Source of the DNA: Devosia sp.
GTDB taxonomy: Bacteria; Pseudomonadota; Alphaproteobacteria; Rhizobiales; Devosiaceae
Direction of reading: 5' to 3'
DNA: 64,000 nt
Assembly: GCF_017307495.1 (NCBI RefSeq)
Contig: NZ_JAFKHE010000018.1
Location: 124,001-188,000 of the forward strand
Shown: positions 8,146 to 16,761 of the stretch, piece after piece
How positions within the stretch are numbered: the first letter of the stretch is position 1
How the letters are laid out: each line of letters opens with the position of its first letter
Translations under genes and position numbers: made by a program
The notes under the pieces: generated by a model
What the model was told of the DNA's origin: nothing
Database searches by the model: none
The model's input: only the letters and a program-made list of their open reading frames with translations

Positions 8146-9026
8146 CCGCCACCACCGTCCCCGCCGCCGACCGTCGCGTGCTCGCCCGACCGCGCCATCG
8201 CGCCACCCCGGTGCAGGCGCTGCTGGTGCTCGCCATCATCGCCGCCGCCGTGATCGCGGCCTTCCCGCTCGCCTGGATGATCCTCACCAGCCTGAAGACG
8301 CCGCAGGAGACGATGCAGGTGCCGCCGGTGTGGCTGCCGGCGAGCCCGAACCTGGATGCCTATGCGCAGGTGTCGGACGTGGTCAGCCTCGGCCGCTCGT
8401 TCTGGAATTCGGCGATCATCGCGCTGACCACGACCGCGGCGATCATCGTCACCAGCCTGATGGCCGGCTACGCCTTCGCCAAGTACGAGTTCCGCTACAA
8501 GGAAGCGCTGTTCGGGCTGCTGATCGCGACCATGTTCCTGCCGCCGATCGTGACGCTGATTCCGCTCTACCGGATCACCGGCTATCTGGGCCTCAATGCC
8601 AGCCTCGCCGGCGTCGTGGTGCCCAACCTCGCCAATGCCTTCGGCATCTTCCTGATGCGCCAGTTCATCAAGGGCGTGCCGGACGAGCTGATCGAGGCCG
8701 CGCGCGTCGATGGCGCGTCGGAACTGCGCGTGCTGTTCCAGATCGTCGCCCCGGCGGTGATGCCGGCGATCGCAGCACTGGTGCTGTTCGCCTTCGTCTA
8801 TCACTGGAACAGCTACCTGTGGCCGCTCACCGTGCTGCAGGGCAATGCCGAGCAGTACCCCATCGTCATCTCGCTCTCGCGGCTGTTGAGCTACAACCGG
8901 GGGGCCATGAACACCGGGCTGGTGATGGCCGGGGCCACCCTCGCGGTGCTGCCGCCGGTGCTGCTGTTCGTGATCCTGCAGCGCTTTTTCGTCGACTCCG
9001 TCGTCGCATCGGGGGTGAAGGGATGA
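8142..9026 (+). CDS. sugar ABC transporter permease (MalG/UgpE-like)
   Basis: A 294-residue membrane protein, partner of the preceding permease. It has six helices, an N-terminal segment at about residues 24-44 (VQALLVLAIIAAAVIAAF) and the EAA loop IEAARVDGASELRVL. Start and stop both overlap the neighbouring genes by 4 bases (ATGA), strong evidence for translational coupling from permease to kinase. Confidence 0.94.
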   Translation: MTATTVPAADRRVLARPRHRATPVQALLVLAIIAAAVIAAFPLAWMILTSLKTPQETMQVPPVWLPASPNLDAYAQVSDVVSLGRSFWNSAIIALTTTAAIIVTSLMAGYAFAKYEFRYKEALFGLLIATMFLPPIVTLIPLYRITGYLGLNASLAGVVVPNLANAFGIFLMRQFIKGVPDELIEAARVDGASELRVLFQIVAPAVMPAIAALVLFAFVYHWNSYLWPLTVLQGNAEQYPIVISLSRLLSYNRGAMNTGLVMAGATLAVLPPVLLFVILQRFFVDSVVASGVKG

Positions 9027-9901
9027 GGGCTATCCTCGCCATCGACCTGGGCGGCACGCGCCTGCGTGCCGGCATCGCGGACAGCGCGAACCCGGCCGGG
9101 GTGACCGCTGTCGGGGAGTGGCCGGCGCCGCAGGCCCGCGAGGATTTCCTCGCACAGCTGAGGCAGCTGCTGATCGCGCACGGGGCGACCCACCTGGGCA
9201 TCGGCATACCCGGCCTCGCGCAGGGGACGACCTGCCGCTGGGTCCCGAACCTGAGCTATCTCGACGGACTCGACCTCGCCGACGCGCTGCCCGGCATCTC
9301 GATCGGGCTCGGCAACGATGCGCAACTGGCGCTCCTCGCCGAGGCCAAGGCCGGTGCGGCGAACGGGCTCTCGGATGCCATCCTGCTCGCCATCGGAACC
9401 GGCATCGGTTCGGCCGTGCTGGCCGGCGGCCGGATCGTTACGGGCAGTGGTGGCGGGGCCTGCTCGTTCGGCTGGGCGGCGGCCGACGTCGCCGATGCCG
9501 GCGAAGATCGCAGCGGGTGGCTGGAGCGCCAGGCGTCGGGCCGGGCGCTCGATGCGGCTGCGGCCGGCATCGGCCTGCCCGATGGCTCGGCACTGGTTCG
9601 TGCGGCACGGTCGCGTGATCCGGAGGCGCTGCAGGCGCTGGAGGCGCCGATGCATGCCCTCGGTACGGCGCTTGCCGGGGCGGTGGCGCTGCTCGACCCC
9701 GAGGCGGTGATCCTCGCCGGCGGCGTAGCGGCTTCGGTGGACGTTCTGGCGCCGATCGTGCTGCCGGCGCTCAGGCGGCAACTGCCGCCGCACCTGCGCA
9801 CGATCGGCATCAGGCCGGGACAATTCGGGCCGAAGGCCGGACTGGTGGGCGCCGCTTTCGCGGGGGCCTACGGGGTCAACTGGAGGGATGGGCATGGATG
9901 A
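9023..9901 (+). CDS. ROK-like sugar kinase with degenerate zinc site
   Basis: A 292-residue protein of the ASKHA fold. The phosphate-1 loop DLGGTRLRAG lies at residues 7-16; [11 protein letters not shown] and the ATP loop AIGTGIGSAVLAGG follow. In typical ROK kinases a GEIGH histidine and a CxCGxxGCxE zinc cluster come next. Here the segment reads GGACSFGWAAAD and then RSGWLERQASGRAL, so the histidine and all but one cysteine are gone while the LE..SGRAL frame is kept. A GlcNAc- or glucosamine-type kinase is inferred from nagA in the operon. Confidence 0.85.
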   Translation: MRAILAIDLGGTRLRAGIADSANPAGVTAVGEWPAPQAREDFLAQLRQLLIAHGATHLGIGIPGLAQGTTCRWVPNLSYLDGLDLADALPGISIGLGNDAQLALLAEAKAGAANGLSDAILLAIGTGIGSAVLAGGRIVTGSGGGACSFGWAAADVADAGEDRSGWLERQASGRALDAAAAGIGLPDGSALVRAARSRDPEALQALEAPMHALGTALAGAVALLDPEAVILAGGVAASVDVLAPIVLPALRRQLPPHLRTIGIRPGQFGPKAGLVGAAFAGAYGVNWRDGHG

Positions 9902-10640
9902 ACCGGCAGGTCTCGTGAAGCCCGACCGGCGGCGACCGGAACCCTTGTGGCACCAGGCCGAGACGACGCTGCGCGAGCTGATCGAGCGTGGCGAGTGGAG
10001 CTCGGGCATGCAGATTCCCAACGAGGACCGCCTCGGCGAGATGCTCGGCATCTCGCGCATCACTCTCAGGCATGCGCTGCGCAACCTCGAGGAAGCCGGG
10101 CTGCTGCGGCGCGAGCATGGACGGGGTACATTCGTGCGCTCGGCCACCGTGGTGGCCGGCGTGCGCGGGCTGACCAGCTTCACCGACGAGATGAAGACCC
10201 TGTCGCTGGCCGCCGGGACGCGCCTGATCGAGGCGCGCCGGGTGCTGGCGGATGAAGAGATTGCCGACGCGCTCGAGATCGCGCTGGGCGAGCCGGTGGT
10301 GCAGCTCAAGCGCCTCAGGCTCGGCAACGGCCTGCCCATCGGCATCCAGGCCAGCCACCTGCCCGAGATGCGGGTGCCGGGGCTGCTGGAAGATGCCGCC
10401 AACGTTCAATCGCTCTACGGCTGGCTGCGCGAGCACTGCGGCATCACGCCGGTGAAGGCCAAGGAAGTCTATCGCGTGGGGCGGGTCGCCGAAGCCGATG
10501 CCGAACTCATCCAGCTTGCGGCGGGCACCCCGGCCTTCGAGGTCGAACGCATCGCCTATGACGCAAGGGGGCCGTTCGAATACGCCCTCTCCACCATGCG
10601 CGCGGACCGCTACGAGATCCGCTCCACCCTCTACGTGTAA
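9894..10640 (+). CDS. GntR-family regulator with UTRA domain (NagR/HutC-like)
   Basis: A 248-residue regulator. The GntR winged helix lies at about residues 15-75 (NEDRLGEMLGISRITLRHALRNLEEAGLL) and the UTRA ligand domain at about 95-240. Family members such as NagR and DasR bind phosphorylated amino sugars and repress uptake genes. The start at 9894 sits 7 nt after GGAGG and overlaps the kinase stop; an ATG at 9888 is too close to that site. It probably controls the operon through the repeats at 5667-5682. Confidence 0.92.
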   Translation: MDEPAGLVKPDRRRPEPLWHQAETTLRELIERGEWSSGMQIPNEDRLGEMLGISRITLRHALRNLEEAGLLRREHGRGTFVRSATVVAGVRGLTSFTDEMKTLSLAAGTRLIEARRVLADEEIADALEIALGEPVVQLKRLRLGNGLPIGIQASHLPEMRVPGLLEDAANVQSLYGWLREHCGITPVKAKEVYRVGRVAEADAELIQLAAGTPAFEVERIAYDARGPFEYALSTMRADRYEIRSTLYV

Positions 10641-10664
10641 CGCTTTGTTCTGAAAGGCAAACCC

Positions 10665-11459
10665 ATGTCCACCCTATACATAAGCAAGCTGGTGAAGATC
10701 GCCGAAGCGGCGGCCGCTGCCAATGCCGACGCCTTCGACAAGGCTTCCTCCGCGGTGGCGGAGACCCTGGCCAACAAGGGCCTCGTGCACCTCTACGGCT
10801 CAGGCCACTCGGTGCTGCCGGTGCAGGAAACCTATCCGCGCTATGGCTCCTATGTCGGCTTCAACCCGCTGACCGACCCGCGCGTCATGTGGCACAACAT
10901 CCTCGGCGCCGGCGGCGTGCGCGAACTGCTGTGGCTCGAGCGCACCGAGAACTATGCCGAGAAGTTCCTCGACCACCAGCCGCTCAATGCCGGCGACACC
11001 ATCGTGATCTTCGGCCACTCGGGCTCCAACGCTTCGGGCATCGATACGGCGCTCTACGCCAAGAAGCGCGGGCTGACGGTGATTGCCATCACCGCGAAGT
11101 CCAACGCCGGCAAGCCGGCCACGCACTCGTCGGGCAAGCGCCTGCCGCACGCGGCGGACATCGTCATCGACACCGGCTCGCCGGTGGAAGACGCGATCGT
11201 CGACATCAAGGGCTGGTCGCGTCCGGTTGCCGGGTCGTCGACCGTGCTGGCCATGATGATGATGCATGAACTGCTGGCCGAGAGCGCGCAGAAGCTGGCC
11301 GATCGCGGCATCGAGCTGCCGGTCTTCGCCTCCCCGACCATCCCGGGCGTGACGCTGCACGACACCGACATCATCTACGGCGTCTATCGCGAACGGATGA
11401 TCGAGGCGCAGCAGAAGCACCTGCCGCAGTTCAAGAAGTCCATGGCCCAGGAAGACTGA
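10665..11459 (+). CDS. SIS-domain sugar-phosphate protein (UPF0309-like)
   Basis: A 264-residue protein with one SIS domain: LYGSGHSVLP near residue 45 and IFGHSGSNASGIDTALYAKK near residue 117, the loops that hold sugar phosphates. UPF0309/SIS proteins lie in amino-sugar and N-acetylmuramate loci and are thought to isomerise or otherwise process phosphosugars. No separate glucosamine-6-phosphate deaminase gene is in the operon, so this protein may take that step; this is inference only. A second family A palindrome separates it from nagA. Confidence 0.85.
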   Translation: MSTLYISKLVKIAEAAAAANADAFDKASSAVAETLANKGLVHLYGSGHSVLPVQETYPRYGSYVGFNPLTDPRVMWHNILGAGGVRELLWLERTENYAEKFLDHQPLNAGDTIVIFGHSGSNASGIDTALYAKKRGLTVIAITAKSNAGKPATHSSGKRLPHAADIVIDTGSPVEDAIVDIKGWSRPVAGSSTVLAMMMMHELLAESAQKLADRGIELPVFASPTIPGVTLHDTDIIYGVYRERMIEAQQKHLPQFKKSMAQED

Positions 11460-11480
11460 GGCTCTGTCGACCAAGCTCTG

Positions 11481-11583
11481 CCCCTCACCCTAACCCTCTC
11501 CCCATAGGGGAGAGGGGACGCCCGACCACCGCCACCGCCGCATCGCTCCCTCTCCCCTCTGGGGAGAGGGCCGGGGTGAGGGG
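11481..11583. repeat. family A palindrome, copy A2
   Basis: Begins CCCCTCACCC and ends GGGGTGAGGGG. Each arm holds an inner hairpin (CCCTCTCCCC-AT-AGGGGAGAGG on the left, CTCTCCCCTCTGGGGAGAG on the right). It fills the gap between the SIS gene and nagA and ends 11 nt before the nagA start, so nagA's ribosome-binding region adjoins the hairpin. Confidence 0.8.
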
Positions 11584-11594
11584 AAGCATCACTC

Positions 11595-12710
11595 ATGACC
11601 ACAGCATATCTCGGCGCCCGCATCTTCGATGGCGAGGCCTTCCATGACGACGCCGCCCTCGTGGTCGAGGGCAGCGAGGTCGTTGCCATCGGCCCGGCCC
11701 CGGTCGATGCAGAGATCGTGCGCCTCGATGGTGGTCTGCTCGTGCCCGGCTACATCGACCTGCAGGTGAATGGCGGCGGCGGGCACCTGGTGGGACCCGG
11801 CACGACTGCGGCCGATCTTGCCCTCGTCTGCGACACCCATGCCCGCTTCGGCGTGGTCGGCCTGCTGCCGACGCACATCACCGACGCACCTGCGGTCACC
11901 GACGCGGTGCTGGCTGCCGGCGCCACGGCGGCGCGAGCTGGAACGCCCGGTTTCCTCGGCCTGCACCTCGAGGGGCCGCACCTGTCGCTGGCGCGCAAGG
12001 GGGCGCACGATCCCCGGCTGATCCGGCCCATGGACGAGAGCGACCTCGTGCGGCTGGAGCGGGCCCGGAGCACCCTGCCCCATCTGCTGGTGACGGTCGC
12101 CGCCGAGACGGTGACGCCGGAGCAGATCGCGCGGCTGACGCGGGCCGGCGTGATCGTCAGCATCGGACATTCGGATGCCTCGTTCGAAGTCGCCGCGGCG
12201 GCGATCCGGGCCGGCGCAACCATGGCGACGCACCTGTTCAACGCGATGAGCCAGGTCGGCAATCGCGACCCTGGCGTCGCCGGCGCGGCGCTGCATCATG
12301 GCGGCGTGTGGGCCGGCTTGATCGCCGACGGCATTCACGTGCACCCGGCGACGATCGGCATCGCGCTGCGCAGCAAGGCCGGACCGGGGCGGATATTCCT
12401 CGTCTCCGATTCCATGTCGCAGGCGGGGACCGACCTCACCAGCTTCGAGCTCAACGGCCGGACGATCTTCCGCAAGGACGGGGCCCTTCGGCTCGCCGAC
12501 GGCACGCTGGCGGGCGCCGACCTGACGCTCGATGCTGCAGTGCGCTATGCCCATTTCAGCCTCGGCCTGCCGCTCGAAGAGGCGCTCCGCATGGCCTCGC
12601 TCTATCCGGCGCAGGCCATCGGCGCGACCGGGCTCGGGCGCGTCACGCCGGGCAGCGTGGCAAGGCCGGTGTGGCTGGATGACGGGCTGAACGTGCGGAC
12701 GCTGCCGTGA
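11595..12710 (+). CDS. nagA: N-acetylglucosamine-6-phosphate deacetylase
   Basis: A 371-residue cytoplasmic hydrolase of the amidohydrolase superfamily that removes acetate from GlcNAc-6-phosphate. Expected motifs occur in order: GYIDLQVNGGGG near residue 54, the metal-binding glutamate in LHLEGPHLS, histidines in SIGHSDASF and THLFNAMS, and the catalytic aspartate in LVSDSMSQAG. Length is normal. It is the last gene of the operon and the best clue that the imported substrate is an N-acetylated amino sugar. Confidence 0.94.
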   Translation: MTTAYLGARIFDGEAFHDDAALVVEGSEVVAIGPAPVDAEIVRLDGGLLVPGYIDLQVNGGGGHLVGPGTTAADLALVCDTHARFGVVGLLPTHITDAPAVTDAVLAAGATAARAGTPGFLGLHLEGPHLSLARKGAHDPRLIRPMDESDLVRLERARSTLPHLLVTVAAETVTPEQIARLTRAGVIVSIGHSDASFEVAAAAIRAGATMATHLFNAMSQVGNRDPGVAGAALHHGGVWAGLIADGIHVHPATIGIALRSKAGPGRIFLVSDSMSQAGTDLTSFELNGRTIFRKDGALRLADGTLAGADLTLDAAVRYAHFSLGLPLEEALRMASLYPAQAIGATGLGRVTPGSVARPVWLDDGLNVRTLP

Positions 12711-12755
12711 TCACCGGAGTCATCCCCGGCACATTTGGGGAGCAGCTAGACCCCA

Positions 12756-13013
12756 TCACTCCCGGAAGCTGTAGCGCGGGGCGTTGTCCGGTTGGCTCAG
12801 TATGGCGCGGAGGTCGTTGTCGCCGGCGGCATAGTCCACCGGGGCGTTGTCGGGCCTGGCGGTGACCTGCATTCCGATCCAGCCGGCGGCGATGGCGAGG
12901 ATCAGCGCACCGATGCCGGCGAAGCGGTATTTCCTGGCGCGCTTGGCGATGCGGCCCGGCAGCAGCCAGAGCCAGGCGAGAGGGATCATCAGGAGGAGAA
13001 GGAGCAGTTCCAT
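12756..13013 (-). CDS. small membrane protein, unknown
   Basis: An 85-residue protein with two hydrophobic stretches (MELLLLLLMIPLAWLWLLPG at the N-terminus, then FAGIGALILAIAAGWIGMQV) and a polar C-terminal tail. No family was recognised. The start at 13013 is chosen because GAGG lies upstream and the longer frame adds only a non-hydrophobic leader. It stands alone between the nagA operon and the next sugar locus, on the opposite strand to both. Confidence 0.7.
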   Translation of the reverse strand: MELLLLLLMIPLAWLWLLPGRIAKRARKYRFAGIGALILAIAAGWIGMQVTARPDNAPVDYAAGDNDLRAILSQPDNAPRYSFRE

Positions 13014-13132
13014 GGCGGAACCTCGCGACGGACGCCCCACCAAGCTAGCGCAACATGGTTAAGGATTGGTGTGGGCGGCCTGTCCCTTCCCCATGGACGC
13101 ACCGCCGGCCGCCTGCTACGCATAGGCCATTA

Positions 13133-13146
13133 GTAAAGCGGTTTAC
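13133..13146. promoter_or_regulatory. LacI-type operator
   Basis: GTAAA-GCGG-TTTAC, perfect 5-bp arms around four bases, followed by A. It closely resembles the TGTAAACCGGTTTACA-type sites of LacI-family sugar regulators. It ends 8 nt before the ATG of the BtpA gene, which has no clear ribosome-binding site. No LacI gene is in the window, so the regulator must be elsewhere. Confidence 0.6.
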
Positions 13147-13154
13147 AAAGAACA

Positions 13155-13967
13155 ATGACAGCCAAGTTCAAGACTGTTTTCGGTGCGGGGAAGCCGGTCA
13201 TCGCGATGGTTCACCTGGGCGCGCTGCCCGGCTCGCCGCTGCATGACCACGAGGGCGGCGTCGAGGCCATCGTCGAGAATGCGCGCAAGGACCTGCAAGC
13301 GCTGCAGGCGGCCGGGTTCGATGCGGTGATGTTCGGCAACGAGAACGACCGCCCCTACGAATTCGAGGTCGATACCGCCTCCACCGCCACGATGGGCTAC
13401 GTCATCGGCCGGCTGCGCTCCGAGATCACCGTGCCGTTCGGGGTGAACGTGCTGTGGGACCCGCAAAGCTCGATCGCGCTGGCGGCGGCGACCGGCGCCC
13501 GCTTCGTGCGCGAAATCTTCACCGGCACCTATGCTTCGGACATGGGGCCGTGGACGCCGGATGCGGGCAAGGCGATGCGCTATCGCGACCGGCTCGGCCG
13601 GCAGGACCTGGCGCTGCTCTACAACGTGAGCGCCGAGTTCGCCTACTCACTGGATCAGCGCTCGCTGCCCGACCGGGCCCGGAGCGCGGTGTTCTCGTCG
13701 ATCCCCGACGCCATCCTCGTTTCCGGCGCCATCACCGGCGAGGCGGCCAAGATGGTCGACCTCGAAGCGGTCAAGGCGGTACTGCCGGCGACTCCGGTGC
13801 TGGCCAATACCGGGGTCAAGCACGCGACCGTCGCAGATGTGCTCAAGATCGCCGACGGCTGCATCGTCGGCTCGTCGCTGAAGGTCGGCGGCGACACGTG
13901 GAAGGCAGTCGATCCCGACCGCGCCGCCGAGTTCATGCGGATCGTCCGGCAAGCCAGGGGATACTGA
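13155..13967 (+). CDS. BtpA/SgcQ-family TIM-barrel protein
   Basis: A 270-residue protein of the BtpA family, recognised from AMVHLGALPGSPLHD near residue 17, FGNENDRPYEFEVD, GVNVLWDPQSSIALA and the C-terminal GCIVGSSLKVGGD phosphate-type loop. The E. coli homologue SgcQ is in a cryptic sugar operon; the biochemical role is not established. It heads a three-gene unit in which the next start codon overlaps its stop by one base (TGATG). A LacI-type operator lies directly upstream. Confidence 0.88.
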   Translation: MTAKFKTVFGAGKPVIAMVHLGALPGSPLHDHEGGVEAIVENARKDLQALQAAGFDAVMFGNENDRPYEFEVDTASTATMGYVIGRLRSEITVPFGVNVLWDPQSSIALAAATGARFVREIFTGTYASDMGPWTPDAGKAMRYRDRLGRQDLALLYNVSAEFAYSLDQRSLPDRARSAVFSSIPDAILVSGAITGEAAKMVDLEAVKAVLPATPVLANTGVKHATVADVLKIADGCIVGSSLKVGGDTWKAVDPDRAAEFMRIVRQARGY

Positions 13968-15061
13968 TGGCGCTCAAGGCTCTCGTCACCGACCTGATGC
14001 TGATCCCCGGCCTCTCGGGCTACGAGGGCCGGGTGCGAAAATACCTCCGCACGGCCATGAACGGGCTGGGGATATCCTCGACCACCGACCGGCTCGGCAA
14101 CCTGATCGCGACGCTCGAGGGCGACAAGGACGCGCCGCGGGTCATGCTGTTCGCGCACATGGACCAGCTTGGCCTGATCGTCCGGAAGATCGAGGCCAAC
14201 GGCCTCGTCCGGGTCGAGCGGCTGGGCGGCGTGCCGGAGCGGGCGCTGCCCTCGACCGAGGTGCTGTTCTGCCTCGGCGAAGGCAAGGACGTGCCGGGCC
14301 TCATCGCCCACAAGAGCCACCACGCGACCGGGCAGGACGAGAAGTACAGGGTGCTGCCCTACCCCGAGCTCTATATCGACGCCGGATTCAAGTCCGCCGC
14401 CGAGGTGCTCAACGCCGGCATCGATGTGGGCACGCCCGTGGTCTATGCGCCGAAAGTGACCGAGCTGGCCAACGACCGCATCGCCGGCACCTCTGTGGAT
14501 GACCGGGCGGCCTGCGCCGTGATGGTCGAAGTGGCGCGGGCGCTGAAGGGCGCCAAGAAGCGCCCGACGGTGCATTTCGTCTTTTCGGTGCAGGAGGAGT
14601 TCAACCTGCGCGGCGCGCTGACGGCGGCGCAGGTGCTGGTGCCGGACGTCGCCATCCAGCTCGACCTGATCCTTGCCACCGACACGCCGGACATGGCGGC
14701 GCGTGGCGACGTCAGGCTCGGCGGCGGGCCGGCGATCTCGCTCTACTCCTTCCACGGCCGCGGCACGCTCAACGGCACGCTGCCGCATCCAGCCATGGTG
14801 CAGCTGTTCGAGCAGAGCGCCGAGGCGAAAAAGCTGCCGCTGCAGCGGAGCGCCCATATCGGGGCGCTGACCGATCTCAGCTATGTGCAGCTCGTCGGCC
14901 AGGGTGTCGCTTCGATCGATGTCGGGTTTCCGATGCGCTACTCGCACTCCTCGCTCGAGGTCTGCGACATGGGCGATCTCGAGCAGCTGACGACGCTGCT
15001 GGTCGAAGCGCTGCCGCGGATCGATGCGAAATTCAGCCTCGATCGGGACGACTACATCTGA
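13967..15061 (+). CDS. M42-family metallohydrolase (SgcX-like)
   Basis: A 364-residue protein of the M42 aminopeptidase/endoglucanase-like family. The dinuclear metal site looks complete: AHMDQLGLIV (His, Asp), TSVDDRAACA (bridging Asp), VQEEFNLRGA (catalytic Glu pair), LATDTPDM (Asp) and MRYSHSSLEV (His). Family members cut peptides, but SgcX in the E. coli sgc operon is annotated as a possible sugar-acting enzyme. Being between a BtpA-family gene and a sugar kinase gene favours a carbohydrate-linked role. Its stop shares a base with the next ATG. Confidence 0.88.
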   Translation: MALKALVTDLMLIPGLSGYEGRVRKYLRTAMNGLGISSTTDRLGNLIATLEGDKDAPRVMLFAHMDQLGLIVRKIEANGLVRVERLGGVPERALPSTEVLFCLGEGKDVPGLIAHKSHHATGQDEKYRVLPYPELYIDAGFKSAAEVLNAGIDVGTPVVYAPKVTELANDRIAGTSVDDRAACAVMVEVARALKGAKKRPTVHFVFSVQEEFNLRGALTAAQVLVPDVAIQLDLILATDTPDMAARGDVRLGGGPAISLYSFHGRGTLNGTLPHPAMVQLFEQSAEAKKLPLQRSAHIGALTDLSYVQLVGQGVASIDVGFPMRYSHSSLEVCDMGDLEQLTTLLVEALPRIDAKFSLDRDDYI

Positions 15062-16551
15062 TGCGCTACTATCTCGGGATCGACATCGGCACCTACGAGA
15101 GCAAGGGCGTGCTCGTCGATGCGACGGGCAATATCGTCGCCAGCGCGGCGCGGCCGCACAAGATGCTGGTGCCGCAGCCCGGCTGGGCCGAGCACCGGCC
15201 GCGCGAGGACTGGTGGGGCGATTTCTGCTTCATCTCGAACAAGCTGATCGCCGACAGCGGCGTCGCGCCGACCGACATCAAGGCGGTGGCGGCGAGCGCC
15301 ATCGGACCGTGCATGCTGCCGGTCGACGCCGACGGCGAGCCGCTGATGAACGGCGTGCTCTATGGCGTCGATACGCGGGCGGCGAAGGAAATCGCCGAGC
15401 TGACCGAGCGCATCGGCGAGGACGTGCTGCTGTCCCGCTGCGGCAATGCGCTGACTTCCCAGTCGATCGGACCGAAGATCCTGTGGCTCAAGCGCAACCG
15501 GCCGGAGCTTTACGCCAGGACGGCGAAGATCTTCACCTCGACCACCTACATCACGCACAAGCTGACCGGGCGGTACGTGATCGACCACTATTCGGCGGCC
15601 AATTTCTCGCCGCTGTATGACGTCGAGAAGCTGGCGTGGACCGATGAATTGGCGGGCGACATCATCGGGCTCGACAAGCTGCCGGAAGCGATCTGGACCA
15701 CGGAGATCGCCGGCACGGTGACGCCAGAGGCCGCCGCCGAGACCGGCCTTGCCGTCGGCACGCCCGTCACCTGCGGCACCATCGATGCGGGCGCCGAGGC
15801 GCTGAGCGTCGGCGTGCTCGACGACGGCGACATGCTGCTGATGTATGGCTCGACCATCTTCATCATCGAGATCACCCCGGTGCGGGTGCCCGATGCGCGC
15901 CTCTGGTACGCACCCTGGTTCTTCCCCGGCAAGCACGCCGCCATGTCCGGCCTCGCGACCTCGGGCACGCTCAGCCACTGGTTCCGCGAGCAGTTCGGCA
16001 AGGAGCTCGATCCGGCCACCGCCGTGATGGCGCTGGCGCTCGAGGCGGAAGGCTCGCCGCCGGGTGCCAACGGCCTCGTCATGCTCCCCTATTTCTCGGG
16101 CGAGCGGACGCCGATCCACGACACCGAGGCCAAGGGCGTGCTGTTCGGCCTCAACCTCACCCACACGCGCGGCGACATCTACCGCGCCCTGTTCGAGGGC
16201 ATCGCCTTCGGCACGCGCCACGTGTTCGAGACTTATGCCGATGTCGGCCAGCCACCCAGGGCGATCCTCGCGGCCGGTGGCGGCACCAAGAACCGGGTGT
16301 GGTCGCAGGCGACCTCGGATGTTTCCGGGCGAACGCAGATCGTGCGCCAGAAGACCGTCGGTGCCTCGTACGGCGACGCGTTCCTTGCCGCGCTGGCGAT
16401 CGGCGACGTGAAGGCCGACGACATCCGCGACTGGAACCCTGTCGATCACCAGATCACACCGGACGCCGGTCTGGTCGAGCTTTACGCGCGGCGCTACCGC
16501 GTGTTCCGGGAACTGTATGAGCGGAACAAGGACCTGATGCGGGAATTGTAG
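15061..16551 (+). CDS. FGGY-family carbohydrate kinase
   Basis: A 496-residue kinase of the xylulokinase/gluconokinase group. The N-terminal phosphate loop is GIDIGTYESKGVLVD; the presumed catalytic aspartate lies in CGTIDAGAEALSVG; LPYFSGERTPIHD and the ATP-site AAGGGTKNRVWSQATSDVSG follow. Length is normal. It should phosphorylate the sugar or sugar derivative brought in by the importer encoded on the opposite strand; the exact substrate is not evident. Translationally coupled to the M42 gene. Confidence 0.92.
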   Translation: MRYYLGIDIGTYESKGVLVDATGNIVASAARPHKMLVPQPGWAEHRPREDWWGDFCFISNKLIADSGVAPTDIKAVAASAIGPCMLPVDADGEPLMNGVLYGVDTRAAKEIAELTERIGEDVLLSRCGNALTSQSIGPKILWLKRNRPELYARTAKIFTSTTYITHKLTGRYVIDHYSAANFSPLYDVEKLAWTDELAGDIIGLDKLPEAIWTTEIAGTVTPEAAAETGLAVGTPVTCGTIDAGAEALSVGVLDDGDMLLMYGSTIFIIEITPVRVPDARLWYAPWFFPGKHAAMSGLATSGTLSHWFREQFGKELDPATAVMALALEAEGSPPGANGLVMLPYFSGERTPIHDTEAKGVLFGLNLTHTRGDIYRALFEGIAFGTRHVFETYADVGQPPRAILAAGGGTKNRVWSQATSDVSGRTQIVRQKTVGASYGDAFLAALAIGDVKADDIRDWNPVDHQITPDAGLVELYARRYRVFRELYERNKDLMREL

Positions 16552-16634
16552 TCAACGCCCATCACTCTAGGCCGTTATCAGTTCACTCTCAGCATCATCC
16601 CTCGCTTCCAGCCGTCATCCCCTCACTCTCAGTC

Positions 16635-16712
16635 GTCATCCGCGGGCTTGACCCGCGGACCCATGGGATGCCGCTGCATCGCTGGGTCCCCGGGTCTTCG
16701 CCCGGGGATGAC
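16635..16712. repeat. family B palindrome, copy B1
   Basis: Starts GTCATCCGCGGG and ends CCCGGGGATGAC, with two internal hairpins (CCGCGGGCTTGACCCGCGG and CCCCGGGTCTTCGCCCGGGG). It lies between the convergent kinase and HigA-like genes. This is a variant of the widespread GTCATCCCCG dispersed element; the upstream bases 16575-16630 hold degenerate GTCATCC and CACTCTC repeats. Confidence 0.7.
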
Positions 16713-16761
16713 AGCGAGTGTGGAGAGATCTTCCTGCAGGAAAGCGGAAAGCCTGCCTCGG

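Noticed and set aside
5709..9026. Very long open frame (over 1100 codons) across the first importer
   Set aside because: Only its end (8142-9026) is a real gene. The rest is an Arg-rich antiphase reading of the binding-protein and first-permease genes.
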